Below are positions 1 through 14,475 of a stretch of 64,000 nt of DNA, in pieces (positions within the stretch are counted from its first letter, which is position 1; the number at the start of each line of letters is the position of its first letter). The stretch spans positions 1 through 64,000 of the forward strand of contig JABVXU010000017.1 in NCBI GenBank assembly GCA_013365365.1, in the 5' to 3' direction. The DNA comes from Cruorifilaria tuberocauda (lineage: Eukaryota > Nematoda > Chromadorea > Rhabditida > Onchocercidae). The position numbers and the translations under genes were made by a program. The notes beneath the pieces were generated by a model, which saw nothing but the letters and a program-made list of their open reading frames with translations, was not told the origin of the DNA and did not search any database.

Positions 1-1654
1 TGCTCGAATCATTTTAATTATTTATTGAATAAATTAATCAATTATTATTTGTTCCATTTCTTGTAAGGCTAATTAATAGTGAGGTAAGCGTTAGAAATCG
101 TTGTAAAATAAAAATAAAAAAAAAGAATAGAAATAGAAATATTTTGAACAAATGCGAAACTGTAATTATGTGATATGATTAATGCTTCGGGATTATTAAT
201 TTTGTTGCTAAAGACAAGATTCCAAACAAATAAAATGAAATTTTCTTCTTTTTGATAACATAGTACAGTGTTGTTAGCAATAACCACTAGAAGTAATTTT
301 TACCTATATCGTTAACAATGAAAAATGTTTCTTTTAAATTTGTCAAGAAAATGTTTAAAAAAGAATTGCATTTGATGACATGCCTTTATCTTAATGAATT
401 CTCTATAAAATTTCATTTTATATAGGATTTCTTGATCATTACGAATGTTTGCAACTCTATATGCTTGCATGGATTTTTAATTCTGCACTATTCCACTAAT
501 CAAGAATTTCAAGCTAATTGGCAATAGGAATGATTTGTTCCGGATTATCACTCAATAACTCAATGACAAGTTGTACTTTCTGCTTTCATTAAGCATAGAA
601 GTTCTGCATATTTACTGTCAGTTCAGAATAAGTTGAAGCTTCAAATAAATAGTATCAAAAATATTATTCGTTTTACCGAATACGTTCGACAGAATGAAGT
701 TAATTAAGCCGTAAATCAAATGGAATAATTTGATGGATCAAAAGGAAGAGTGCCAAGGATCCACTGAGGATCGTTTGTCAACTCTGATCAGGATGATGAG
801 TTTAATTTAAATTTATAAATTCAGAAGATGCCCACTGTCGACAGATCTGTTTTAAAAGAATTGTCTTTCATAAGAAAATGTTCTTGTCTGACTTTATTGC
901 GACAGGCCAAATCAGGTCAAAATCAGTATTTTTTTCAGGTCAAAGTTCTTGAGTTAAAGGCCTGCTGGTATGAATATTCATTTCTAAAACCAAAAAATAA
1001 ACCGGAACAAATCGATACATTTAATAATATAAGCATTAAAATATTAACAATGATGGATACGAGAAAGATATATTCCAGTAGTACTACGTAATACTGATAA
1101 AAAGTATATGGAGAGGCTTATACTTTCGAAATTTAAAAAATGAAATAACTTTTACTATTCTCCTCAGCTACATCGTTAGCGAACAAGAATATATAGTGAG
1201 ACAATCTATGAGTGAGAACAGAACAATCACCGTGATCATCAATTGCAATTTAACGGTTATCATCGTCACTCAGCGCCATTTTTAATTTGACGAAACCCTG
1301 GAAAACAGGAAGGTTGGGACGACTCACGTGAAGGAATATGATTGTAGGTTAGAATTAATGGCGGTATTTTAGATCCCGCGAATACTGAAAAGTACTGCAG
1401 TCTTCTAAAAATTCGCGTATCAGGGGTATTCCTGGGAAACAGCACTTTTAGATCTATCCTTCCTGTCTCCCTCTTCATGACGTGTTTGAAGTGACTTTTA
1501 TGAATTTTTGGCATTGATAATGTGTTTTAATAATGTTTTCATTTAATAAATTATAATGCAAAAAGAAATTTCCATGCTATCAACCAACAAAAGAAGATTT
1601 TTTTACCGAAGATACGAAATTCTTATTGCTCAAACGATCTTTTTAATTTTAAGC
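1..1654. other. intergenic, no supported gene
   Basis: AT-rich sequence upstream of the DIMT1 gene. Two short open frames (828-1091 forward, 1266-1514 reverse) have no recognisable domain, no good splice context and unremarkable composition, so I do not call them. It presumably contains the DIMT1 promoter, but I can point to no specific element. Confidence 0.6.
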
Positions 1655-1663
1655 TTTTTTCAG
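1655..1663 (+). other. putative spliced-leader acceptor for DIMT1
   Basis: TTTTTTCAG ends 5 bases before the ATG at 1669. A strong nematode 3' splice site with no plausible upstream coding exon is the usual sign of spliced-leader trans-splicing. Inference from position only. Confidence 0.55.
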
Positions 1664-1668
1664 TAATT

Positions 1669-3727
<2,059 letters not shown>

Positions 3728-4059
3728 TGAACTTATCAAGCATAACTTGAGAAATTTCATTATTATTTTATGATCGAATATGAATGCATTTCTTATAAAT
3801 GAAAGTACTCATTTTGTTCTGCGGACATATCATTCCTTGCTTCTTGTTTTCTATTATAAAAATTTTTCCTTGTTTTTCTGCACGATTACTTTCATTTTTA
3901 TTTATTTGTCAAAAAAACTGGAAGTGCCTAGTATGTCAGTTATTATTATATTTCTGAGCTTGTAATTGTACAACACTTGTCATTGCAGAATTCAATGTAG
4001 AGGCATTATAACGAAATCAATAATTTTGCATCACTTCCCTCACAGCATTAGTATTTGAT

Positions 4060-6257
4060 CTAACAGTAGCGAACCACTCCTTCTCGGGCGAGCTGATCTG
4101 CTTTTTCGTTTCCAAATATTCCTGCATGTCCAGCAACATGCTCGAAACGTACCTGTAATCACACAAAATCAATACATAACAAATGGAATTTCGATAATCA
4201 CTTATGACTTCTAATTGCATTCATTATCTAATGTCGATTGTATATTTAACTATTTAGTATGGATACTTCTGGACTGTTTAAAGTTCAATTATTTAAGAAG
4301 ATATGATTTGCATGTAACTGTGCAATTTAATTGGCTTAAAAAATGTGCAATAAACTTTCCACTAGCTTTGGTCGATAGTTTCACATCGATGACTGTTACA
4401 TTGCTTATGTCATACTGGTATCTTAGTCATCATTTCAATTTTCTTAATCTGAGCTACAACTCTAGAGAAAAAGACCAAATAGAGGATAATTAAGTTTTAG
4501 TAATTACATTTAGTGAGCTAATATGAATGCTACAGATTTCGATTCATGCGATTAACACATCAAAATATCTTCTGTTTGAAAAAAATGAAATATTTCATTC
4601 CCAGTAATACGCTACTGTAGCACTTTAATCCATGTATACACACCTTCGCTCATCTTCAGTGCTAATAATATTTTAATATTCACAAAATATCTACTAACAT
4701 TTATGTTCACAAGCAAACCGCTCAGTTGAATAATGAGATCTTGATTCTTGACAGCTTTACCATCTGTTGTTTCCAACCGTTTTTTCGCCAACTATGAATC
4801 CATGAATTCATCGTTTGAATTAGAAGGTTAGAATCCGTACGAACAATAAGCTGTTTATATCTTCGTTGGATTGCCTGAAGAGGTGAAGTAAACACTTGTA
4901 TTTTCTAAAGATTAAAAAAAATATCGAATTCTAATTCCCACTACACATAAAACCACAAAGATTAAAATTGGAATTTTAGAAATGATACCGTTTGTATAGC
5001 TCTTATGACTGCAGCAAGTTCATCTGTTGAGAAAAGGTTCAGAAATGTTATCGACGTGCTCTTCTCCTCAATAAACTCCAATTGCAGCAGCAGCTGAAAT
5101 ACGACCATTGGAGGAACAAGCATCGTCTGTATACACAAAAGGAACTCCTTCCCATACATTCTGCTCTTGAGAAGATAATTGCGATCTAAAAAGCCAATTT
5201 GATAACTATTTTTTGCGAATTATTTCTACAAGTATGAGAAGAATGTGACTTTTTATGATACTTGCCTTTGAAACAATGTAGTGTCAATACAGTTTCACTA
5301 GTACTTATTAAATTATTCAAACATCCTATTTCTATCTTATAAATCTTCATGTGTCCCTTGAAAACATTGGACAACGCCAGCAATTAAATTGTATTTAATC
5401 CACAAATTTGTTGGTACTATCTTGCATTAAACAATATGCAGTAATACCTTATTCCTTTGATAAAAGCTTGCGAAATCTCTAAATTCAAGGATAGACATCC
5501 AAGATATAAAAGTAAAGTAAAAAACATACGATGGTATTTTCTTCAACTCTTTCATTGAAGGTAATCCAAATTGCGAGTTTTGCCCATTTTCTATTCAATA
5601 AAAACGAATGCAACACTCTCGTTAGCTTTTCTCATCACCTAATTTTATAATGGAAGACTTTGAAAGTACAGACAGATGTTTCTCAGAAATTTTCCGCCTT
5701 TAGGAGTGAGTTTAATACACAGGGAGAATTCTAGATTGAACATCCCATCTACCTGTTGGTATTGGTTTTTCTTTCAATACGAAAAAATTTTTTGCACTTC
5801 CTATAAAATAAAATTGAAGTTCATACTTTTGTGACCAGTGCTTCTATTTTGCAAAATGAAAGCGACTGCATCATTTTGCGTAGTGAACTTTTTGTACCTA
5901 AAAATAATATCACTAAATTACATTTTGGTTTGCAAATTCGAAAAATTTTTTGAAAGCTGACTTGTAGAAATTTAAAATTATATAAGTGAAATTGTGACAA
6001 ATTATTAAGTGAAAACTATTCCACTTTTTTAGACAGTACTTGCTAGAAGATGTATAAGATTTTTACTGTTATTTAAAATATCTTAATTAGGTAACAACAT
6101 CATAATCACTAGGTGTACATATCATTTTAAACAATTTAGACGAAGGAAAAGTACTGACCTAGCATTCCGATATCCTCTCACTTGTCTTTCACACTCTAAC
6201 CAAGTTCTCTAAACCCCAGTGCTTATTTCTTCCAAATATAGGTTTCACGGCAACAAA
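4060..6257 (-). pseudogene. decayed RNase H1 half: fourth hybrid-binding domain plus RNase H catalytic domain
   Basis: RNase H1 cleaves RNA in RNA/DNA hybrids. On the reverse strand, pieces of its domains appear in order with splice sites still recognisable. Half of a hybrid-binding domain (6159-6257, TWLECERQVRGY) continues at 5827-5897 (YKKFTTQNDAVAFI). Catalytic exons follow near 4987-5160 (VYTDDACSSNG, then AAAAIGVY), about 4690-4880 (LIVRTDSNLL, WIHSWRKNGWK) and 4060-4150 (VAGHAGIFGNEKADQLAREG). The reading frame is broken repeatedly. A TAG replaces the Tyr expected in GVYRTW, and a frame change lies just before it. A TGA replaces the Trp expected after IGVY. The segment normally carrying GRQTNQRA is missing, with a frame change. 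One A is missing in the WKTTDGK region, shifting the frame again. The TDG motif also reads TDD. I conclude pseudogene. The alternative, accumulated assembly errors, would have to explain two nonsense substitutions and a deletion. Confidence 0.82.
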
Positions 6258-7212
6258 CGCTTATTCTTTCAAAACAGCGTTTTTAAACGATTTTGAAACG
6301 CAAATGCATAATGCTCATTTTATGGCACATACAAAACCTAACGTCAGAACAAAACTGATGAAAATTCACAGCGCACTGCGGTCTAACCAAATTATCCCTT
6401 CTATAAATGCAATAAGAATACAACTAAATTACTGCAAAAACTCTGTGGCTTGAATAGAAAAGCTAATCACATTTATCATTCAGTTTAATCAATTAAGCTG
6501 GAAAGATTCAGAAAACAATTTGGAGGTTCGGATTTTCACGATTTTAATGGAATTTTTGACATTGGCTTGACGACAGCACAATATACGTCAGTTGCTGCCA
6601 AACAACTTATTTTGTGATACCGCAAAGGCTTGACATTTTGACGAAGAAAAATTTATCAAACATTCACAAATGTTCTCCATTGAGAAAAAAAGAGGATTGA
6701 GAATTTGCAGAATATTTCAGTGATAATTAGTTAATATTTCACCAAATAAATGTACCAAAAGAGAATTGCTCAAGAAAAAGAGAGAAAACTGCAGAATGCT
6801 CTGTTGTTATCAAGAAAACAATGAAAAGTCATGTAATATATAATTGCATTAAGAAAAATAGAAAACAAGCAAAACAACTGCCAATCGATACTAAAGCTTG
6901 GATTTTCAGTTTTTGATTATCCTCGATTTCATAAATTTCTGAACATACGGCTAAATCTTTTTGATAAAAAGACAAACGAAAAATTTAATATGTTCGTGAA
7001 GGGAAGAGACGGCAAAAATATTTGAATTCCATACAATGAGTTATAGACCTGTTGGAAAAAGATAAACATTTAGAATTAGAAACTTTGTCATTACACTCAC
7101 AGTTGTTGAGAAAAAGCTTTTAATAAACAAAAACACCAACAAAACCTACCGAAAACAGTATCTGGATATAAAATAATCGCAACAGTGCAGTGCAAAATAC
7201 AAAAACTTTTTT

Positions 7213-9262
7213 TCAAGCATTTACTTTAGTTTCTTTTTTCGCTGATTTCTCCTCGACACCATCTGTTATATTATCCGGGCTATGAGCTCTTTTACGATCT
7301 TCTGCAATTTTTAAATACATTTAAATAAGGCAAACAATGATAACAAAATATATATTCGAATTAATCAAAATGGCCGTATTCTGCGATAATTATGAAAAGA
7401 CGAATACAAACTATTTTTGACAATTTTTTTATGATAAGTGATTCAAGAAAATTACCTGTTTTGTTTTCTTTTATATTTCTGTCTTCAACAAATAACGTTG
7501 CATCTTTTTCATTATCGAACTTCTTGAATTTGGCACCCTTGAAATCCTTTGTTGCTTCCTGGCATTCTTCCCATGTTTTGAATACACCAGTTTTATGACC
7601 ATGTGCAACGGCGTAGAATGCTGGTCCTTTGTTATACGTTTGCTGAAATTACTAGAAGAAAGTAAATCTGTTACTAAAATTATATTGGATACAATCACAA
7701 CACACTACTTCAAGGACAAAGAGAACATTGGAAGCATTAATCGAGTATTTATTAAACAAGGAATAATCGATGTTATCCTCGCCTCTTTCTTCTCTTCCAT
7801 AATTTCCGTCTCTTTTACTTCTTTCTCATTGTTATTCGCTGGTGTATTATGTGCTTTTGATTCTGAAATTACTAATTACATGCTCGACTTAACAGTCATT
7901 CTGGCACGATATCATTAAATCATCCTGCACTCGTGTTTTTTTTTCTAATTCTTTTCGTGATGACGTCCACATAGTCCTATTTTGTGAATACATTCGTTTA
8001 TTATGCATGCTTTTCTTATAAATGCCAGCAAGTTAGTAATCCACATCGTTTCAATACCACTTGATCAGTATTCAATCCATAATAAGTAATGACGATATTA
8101 TGCAATTATTCTCATCAGCGCCATGTTGTGTTGCGCCAAATTATTTTTTATAAATTTCGATAAATTAAGAGTATCACAACTGTCTTGAAGTAGTCGTAGA
8201 GTGTTCTGAAATAGCCATTACAGAATGCTCCCAAAAGCTATAGAAATCCTAGAGAAAATGAAGGTAAAAACGAAACCTTTTGGATTACCATCCTCTTCTT
8301 CATTTGAATATTTCTTATAATAAGCTTTTGCTTCATCCAGTTTCTCGAATTTCTTGTACAGTGGCTGAGGATAATCGGCTACCTGGAACTTTTTTATACA
8401 GTCTAGTTGCAGATCAATTAAGGAGAATTCTGGAATTCCTGTCGAAAAAAATGTGGAAAAGAATTTTCCATTCCATTTAAATAATAACAAAAAAATATTT
8501 CTCTCACATGATTTTTAACTTCATTGTAATCTGTAAATATTCCTACAACTTTTCCTCGAGCAACTGCATAAAATTTATCCGCTTTCTCATCCACTTCCAC
8601 TGAAACTCTTTTTATACAAGAATCATTTGCAACTCATTCATTCATTATTGTTATTGTATTAAAGTAACTTTTGAGACTTATATTGAAAATATATGAAATT
8701 CATACTGAATGACGAGAGATCATTCTAGAAAAATATTTATGCATAAGTAATTCGTCATTTAATATATATAATTCGACAAAATAATCTACGAAAAGTTCAG
8801 CGACAACCAACATGAAACTCTTTCTGGTCGTCGAATATTCACATACTCTACAGCTTCCTCTTTTGTAGCAAATTTCTTATAGACCGGTTGAGGGAAATCC
8901 TTTATCTGGAAAGTTGAACCGAATCTATCTTGACCATTTTGGAGTTTCAGTAGCGGTAATAAAGAAAAAGCTATAATAAAATAAAATAATATCAGTTCAA
9001 AAAAGGCATATCACTAGCGATTTTTTTCACTGACTTGAAAAAAATCGATCAGTTTGAATACCCTATTATCTCCTCACTTTTTAATTAACGTTGGTCAAAT
9101 CCTATTCAAAGTCACTATAAAACGCTTTTGAAAATGTCATGCAAAGTGCTTTTGAAAAGTGACAAGTGCCGGAAAACAAGCCTGTTCCTGCACATCAGTC
9201 CATTTTTCATATACACCTGGTTTCTTGCCATGTCCCACCGCGTAGAAGCTATGTTCAGCCAT
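7213..9262 (-). CDS. protein of three RNase H1-type hybrid-binding (viroplasmin-like) domains, no catalytic domain
   Basis: Seven exons join in phase: 9182-9262, 8812-8905, 8508-8599, 8289-8382, 7783-7862, 7456-7642 and 7213-7301. They give about 238 residues. The N-terminal domain of eukaryotic RNase H1 (Pfam Cauli_VI) binds RNA/DNA hybrids or dsRNA; three copies are visible. Copy 1 starts FYAVGHGKKPGVYEKWTDV and continues PQPVYKKFATKEEAVEYV. Copy 2 starts FYAVARGKVVGIFTDYNEV and continues PQPLYKKFEKLDEAKAYY. Copy 3 lies in a single exon with FYAVAHGHKTGVFKTWEEC, then FKGAKFKKFDNEKDATLFV. A charged linker leads to a Lys-rich tail ending ETKVNA and TGA. The tail overlaps a plausible donor (AAA|GTAAAT), so the stop may lie in what was once an intron leading to the decayed exons downstream. 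The first and fifth exon ends need GC donors (CAG|GCTTGT, GAG|GCGAGG), the weakest part of the model. A role in R-loop or dsRNA binding is inferred from the family only. Confidence 0.75.
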
Positions 9263-9272
9263 TACCGTTTAT

Positions 9273-9279
9273 CTAAAAG
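9273..9279 (-). other. putative spliced-leader acceptor for the hybrid-binding gene
   Basis: Reading the reverse strand, CTTTTAG ends 10 bases before the ATG (first base 9262). No upstream coding exon is apparent, so this is a candidate trans-splice site. Confidence 0.5.
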
Positions 9280-12200
9280 TTTTCAAATAAAACAGTGAAT
9301 ATTTTCAAATCATATCTAACACAAAAATGAAAAATATAGCAAAACATTAGAAATGATGTGTTCACTAATGCAAAAGAAAGAGTACGATTTAATGAACAAA
9401 TTTAAGATTAAGGTACATTATAATTTAAAAAATAAACAATTAAGATGAACTATAAAATGTAAGAAATATTAGGACTGTTAAATCAGCAGTGAAACTGCGA
9501 AGAGAATAGAAGATCGATTCAAGGGTGCGTATGGCAATTATGAGTAAGGAAATGTGAAAAGGAAGAAAGAATGGCTATATAGCTCCTACTACCTGCGTGA
9601 ATAAGATTTACGTGAGCTTATTTTGATGACCTGTAAATTAGAAGAGACGAATACAAGGAAGAAGAAAATGAAACATTGATAAGAGAGAATCAACAATCTG
9701 CAGTTCAATGAAGACTGGAAGCAGCAAGAACCTCTAAAAAAACTTGGAATATAGCATCATCGCCTTCTTTCTTCCATCCTTTCAACCGTTCTACTCTGTT
9801 CCATCCTATTCCATTCATTCGAAATTTATATTTTTCCTGCACCTTCTTCATTTAACATAGCAATTCATTCTAGAATGATGCACCAAAAATGCGCTTTACA
9901 TATGCGTCAAAAGTTTTTGTGGGAATGAGGAGGAGAGGAAAGAATCAATCCATCTTCCAACTCTTTTTCATCCTACTTCATTGCTCCATTCCCTTCCTTT
10001 CCTTCTTTGACAAACAGTTACAGTTACAGCAAAAAGTGTTGATTTTTGAAGTGAATAGAAATCAAAGTTGCAAGCCTTCCTGCTTTTTACGCACCACTAC
10101 TATATCGTTATCATTATCATTATACTACTCCCACTCTATTATCGGGAAATCAAACCCTATCCCTACTTATTTCATAAAACAATTTTTACAATAACACAAT
10201 ACTGCGCACCTATTGTTACTCAATAAGGTGCGACGTGAGTCACGTCATAAAACACAAAATCTACTTAATGAAGGTTCACGCTGTTAATTCAATATTCTAC
10301 TCATTTTAAAATAGTGCTGTGGAATACTCGAATCTTAAAAAAAGCTGGAATGAATCTAAATTACTTCACGTGAAACCATGTGTAAAATTTCCTTTCAAAC
10401 TTTACGAAGTCAGCCTTACATTCTAATTCACAGGCCATTATCTGACATTACTTGAAGTACAAGACATACTTACGATTTAAGCATGTAAAGAAAAATGAAT
10501 GTAGTCAAATATTCACCATTATTTTCTACTAAACACGGTTTTGTTTTAGAACAGTAAACGCTTTAATTTTTGGAAGAGAAATTTGCGAAACCCATTCAAG
10601 AAAAGAAATGAAAAGTGCTTGTAGTAGGGAAGCAGTAATGATAAGAAGAGCAATATAAAAAAATATTGCAAATAAACGTAATAAACAGTAATAACAACCA
10701 ATGTTTTGCCAACAAAATCTAAAAATATTTATTAATGGCACAAATTTGTTCTAACTAACAATAATTCTTTCAACAAGGGAAGCGAGGAAATAAAATTTTC
10801 GGATTGAAAGATTATAACAATCAGACCTGCACGTGAACAGCTTTTTCCTCATTTTCTAGCAGTATCGTCCATTTCAGATGCTTACTTCATCTAATTAATT
10901 TCACTCTCTTTTGAGCACACTTTCATCACTTTAAAATAGTTTTATTGCTATATTTGCCTTGCGGAGAAAAAAAGAAGGAATGAAAAAAGGAATCCCTTTC
11001 TCCTGCTTTTATATCTAAAAATTTTCTTTACTCCTAACTTATAGCTTGGAAATTATGGAAGAATTAGCCTTTGTATCTTAAACAGATCCCCAATTTATGC
11101 ATAAATTTGATTTTTATAACTTAGCTTATAGCAATATTACAAGCACTATTCATTTTTTTAAAGAAATCATGCATGTTTAAGCGCAAACATTTACTGCTGT
11201 ATATGTTTGTTTCTGTCAATTTATCTCGCAAATATATTGATTTTCAAGGAATAAGAAACGCTGAACCGACATTTTAGATTTGCAGCAAAACCATGAATTA
11301 ATTAATCTTGAACATATCTCTCCGAATAAAAATATAAATCATTTCGATCAATAAACTTCTGCCAACAAGAAATAAACATGTATAACGTAGGAATCTCTGC
11401 TTCAACATTTTTCATCCTTGCAAAAAAAGATCCAGAGATAATGAATAGCTGAAAATCGATTAGTGAAAATCCATATCAATACGGTTCAATACATAAAGCG
11501 GAATTTTGTGGTGCAATTCATCTAGCTAATCTCGAAATACTCAATGCTAAAAAATGTAAAAAAGATCAGATATTGTCTTAGGCATTCTACTAGTTTGCTG
11601 GCATGCTTTTCAGTTCCATAAGGATTCAGGAAGCTGTGATGGATCGGAAGGCGATCAAACAGTAATAACCTTTAAAAATCCTGCTTCGGGATCCAAAAAA
11701 ACTTCAAAATTTAAACTCAACATTAAGAATTGCTTCCAGCTTTTTTCTCAAAACCCGAACTGATCGCCCTAACTTATCAAATTTTTTTTCTTTTCAATTC
11801 GCTTAAATCCCGAAGCGATGAATATCAGTGAATCTCTCGCTGTGGAGTTTTTGACAACTTTCTTTACAATAGTAAATGAAATATGAGAAATTTTGATTGC
11901 GACTAACATCGTATAGTTAACAATTCTTTTTTATTTTCGAACTCTCTTACTACATCGGCTTGAATTATCATTTTACTGCGCATCCCTTAGCAATCCTATA
12001 ACAAGTAAATTTTTGATACTGCGAGTCATAATTATTTTAAATTTATAAAACCATCGTATGTTTTCTAAGATCATTTAATAAATCCAAGATAAAATGAGAA
12101 GTAAAAAACAAATTCTTAGCGGAATATACCATTTCAATACAACAGATTTCTAAAAAGAAATAAGTTTCCACTACGACAATTTTTCGAAAACTACCCGACT

Positions 12201-13010
12201 AACTAACGCAATGTACTCAGGTTATTATTTCATGTAAGCACAACAACTAAAAATTAATACAGCAGAGGAAGATTCACAAAAGCCCTATTACTGCCAAATC
12301 GGTTTTTCATAGGATTCAAAATTTGATGTATTTATGAAAATACCACTCTAAACAATCAAATAATTACAAAAATGCGTCAGATATGTAGCCCTCTGAGTGC
12401 GCTACATTCGTTCATATTACTCTTCGAAATATGAATAATCCTACCTTTATCCACAAAAGCATATTTTGATTTCGAAAGAGTAATTCTCCACACCCTTACT
12501 GTCTCATTCAAATTATCACACTTTAAACAGGTTAAGAAACAGATATGTATACATAGCGCATTGAATCGATATTTACAGCTAGATGATACATAATAGTTTC
12601 TATATATAATACAAGAATTTTAATTAAAAAACGATCAATCAGCTCATATAAAGTGTTTGAGTCAAATAATGCGCACTTATCAGATAGTAAGACATGCTTT
12701 AAACTTGACAAACAACTTATCAAAAAGCAATACAGCTATACCAAAGTATAATACGAACTGTTTTCCTAATTTGTGATTAATGTGATTATTGTCTGACCAA
12801 AATTATGAAAGCAATACTTTTCTTACTTCTTGCATGCAAACATCAACATTTTAAACTAAACGATTTTTTTTTGTTGATTCATCTGAATTCATAATAGTTA
12901 CTTTTTCTGTTAAATTCGTACTGTACATCAGTTTCAAATAGTACCACCAGTACAAAATACAAGTTTTATATAACAATTCATAAAGCGTAATATTTAGTTT
13001 TTTTCTGGGG
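9280..13010. other. intergenic, no supported gene
   Basis: About 3.7 kb of AT-rich sequence. The longest open frames (9889-10194 forward, 10529-10741 reverse, 13079-13366 reverse) show no domain and no matching splice structure, and the last overlaps real CHMP3 exon sequence in another frame. The start of the region (9540-10190) alternates purine-rich and pyrimidine-rich runs. It should hold regulatory sequence for the divergent or flanking genes, but no element is identifiable. Confidence 0.6.
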
Positions 13011-14465
13011 TTAGTTTTTAAGGAACTCTAACCTAGCACGCATTTCATCATAGTCGACACCATGTCCTTCAGCACCCGCTAAAATGCTTTCCGGTTGCAC
13101 TGCAAGCGTGTCCTTGACAGCAGATGGTGCCTTGCCCAATTCACCAGCTGTAATTTCATACAATATCCGATCCACTTCCTCCTGTAAAAATTTCGAAACT
13201 TGTTAAAATGAAAAGCAAATCTGCTGCTTATGCAGCGAACAAAAAGATTAAATGGAAATGTTTTACAATACATTAAATTTTTTTTTCTTGTTATAATAAT
13301 CTGTCTAGTGTGAAGTTGCATTATTATTTTTTCTTTAATGTAGAACAGCACGGAAAAACCAATCAACTTTAATTTTCAAAAGCAAAAGAAAAATGATAAA
13401 TTTCTGTTGCAAAATTTCGCACTCATTCAATTGAATGCAATCGAAATTTCAAAATTTGCAGTGGGCACTGCTTACTGCATTCATATGATAAAAAAGTACT
13501 TGCGCTTCCTCCTCAAGCTCTTCTGGTTCCACTGATTCCATAGTTTCCTCAATCATCTCATCTATAATACCTATTTTCATCATCTCTTTCGAAAGTTCGC
13601 GCATTGTTGACATTATTTCAGGCACCTTAAATTCATAATGTACGAGATAATATTACATCTATAACTTATTTTGGAAAGCATAAAATTTATATTATCGACT
13701 TTGAGATTCACCTCAGATCGTTTGCTTTAACAATACTCTATCTATAATCATGGTTCAACTTTGTTCTTTCGATACTAAACACAACCTTCACTAACTGCTG
13801 CATATTTTTCATTACATCTGTAGATTGCTGCAACGAGCCTGCCATACGAACCGTTGCAAGCTGCTGTTGCATTCCCATAACAACTGAATTCATCTGTGCC
13901 TTTGTTCCATGGATTTTTGACACCGCCTCAAAGAATTTTGATTAAATAAATTTCAAATTCGGGAACAAAAATTTACGCAAGAAATAAAAATGAGTTCACA
14001 CGCATTTAAGTAGCTGCACTGCTGCATTGATTAGTTACTCGCTAAATTTATAATTCGAATTATTTGAGTCGATTGGTAAGTCTCATCTCTAGGACTCAAA
14101 TTAACAATATAAATTACTTTTCTTGACTGTAAGATAGACTTCGCAAGTACGACACACACATCTCGATCACCCTTTTTCGCTGATTCCTTTATCTGCCTCT
14201 TAACCTATAATTGTTTAAATATGAATACTTAATTCTTATCTTACAGAGAATAATAGTGATGTAAATCATGTCAAATTGAACGATGCTCAAACGTAATCTG
14301 ATAAAAATTCTTATAACGCTCAATCAGTAAAGCAACCTTCATTTCTTCTCGTTCAATAGCGTGAATCTGACGATCCAGATGCCGAAGTTCAGTTCGCATT
14401 TTTCGCTGCAGCTCGCGAACGGCTTCCTTTGTGTCGACTTTTTTATCTCGTCCAAATATGCCCAT
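13011..14465 (-). CDS. CHMP3: ESCRT-III subunit CHMP3/VPS24
   Basis: CHMP3 co-polymerises with CHMP2 on endosomal and other membranes in multivesicular-body sorting, abscission and membrane repair. Five exons join in phase: 14337-14465, 14118-14204, 13786-13926, 13500-13625 (or extending to 13476) and 13011-13181. They give about 217 or 225 residues, close to the family length of about 220. MGIFGRDKK starts the basic N-terminal helix; VKRQIKESAKKGDRDVC and AVSKIHGTKAQMNSVVMGM follow as in VPS24. MRELSKEMMKIGIIDEM leads to the acidic EEEA stretch. EEVDRILYEITAGELGKAP is the family signature, and the C-terminus has a MIT-interacting-motif-like helix (YDEMRARLEFLKN). Two ATGs are in tandem; the second (14465) gives the family N-terminus MGxFG. 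An acceptor-like TTTTAG abuts the first. Exon 4 has two in-frame donors 24 bases apart. Confidence 0.95.
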
Positions 14466-14468
14466 CAT

Positions 14469-14475
14469 CTAAAAC
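14469..14475 (-). other. putative spliced-leader acceptor for CHMP3
   Basis: On the reverse strand, GTTTTAG directly abuts the tandem ATGATG of CHMP3, leaving almost no 5' UTR if trans-spliced there. Confidence 0.55.

Noticed and set aside
828..1514. Two open frames upstream of DIMT1 (828-1091 forward, 1266-1514 reverse)
   Set aside because: No domain, no supporting splice sites, composition like surrounding AT-rich DNA.
4060..9262. Reading the whole region as one functional RNase H1 with four binding domains
   Set aside because: The downstream exons contain nonsense codons and frameshifts that splicing cannot avoid without losing catalytic residues.
7213..9262. Viral (caulimovirus viroplasmin) origin of the hybrid-binding domains
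   Set aside because: The domain is a normal part of eukaryotic RNase H1; the intron structure and adjoining RNase H exons show host origin.
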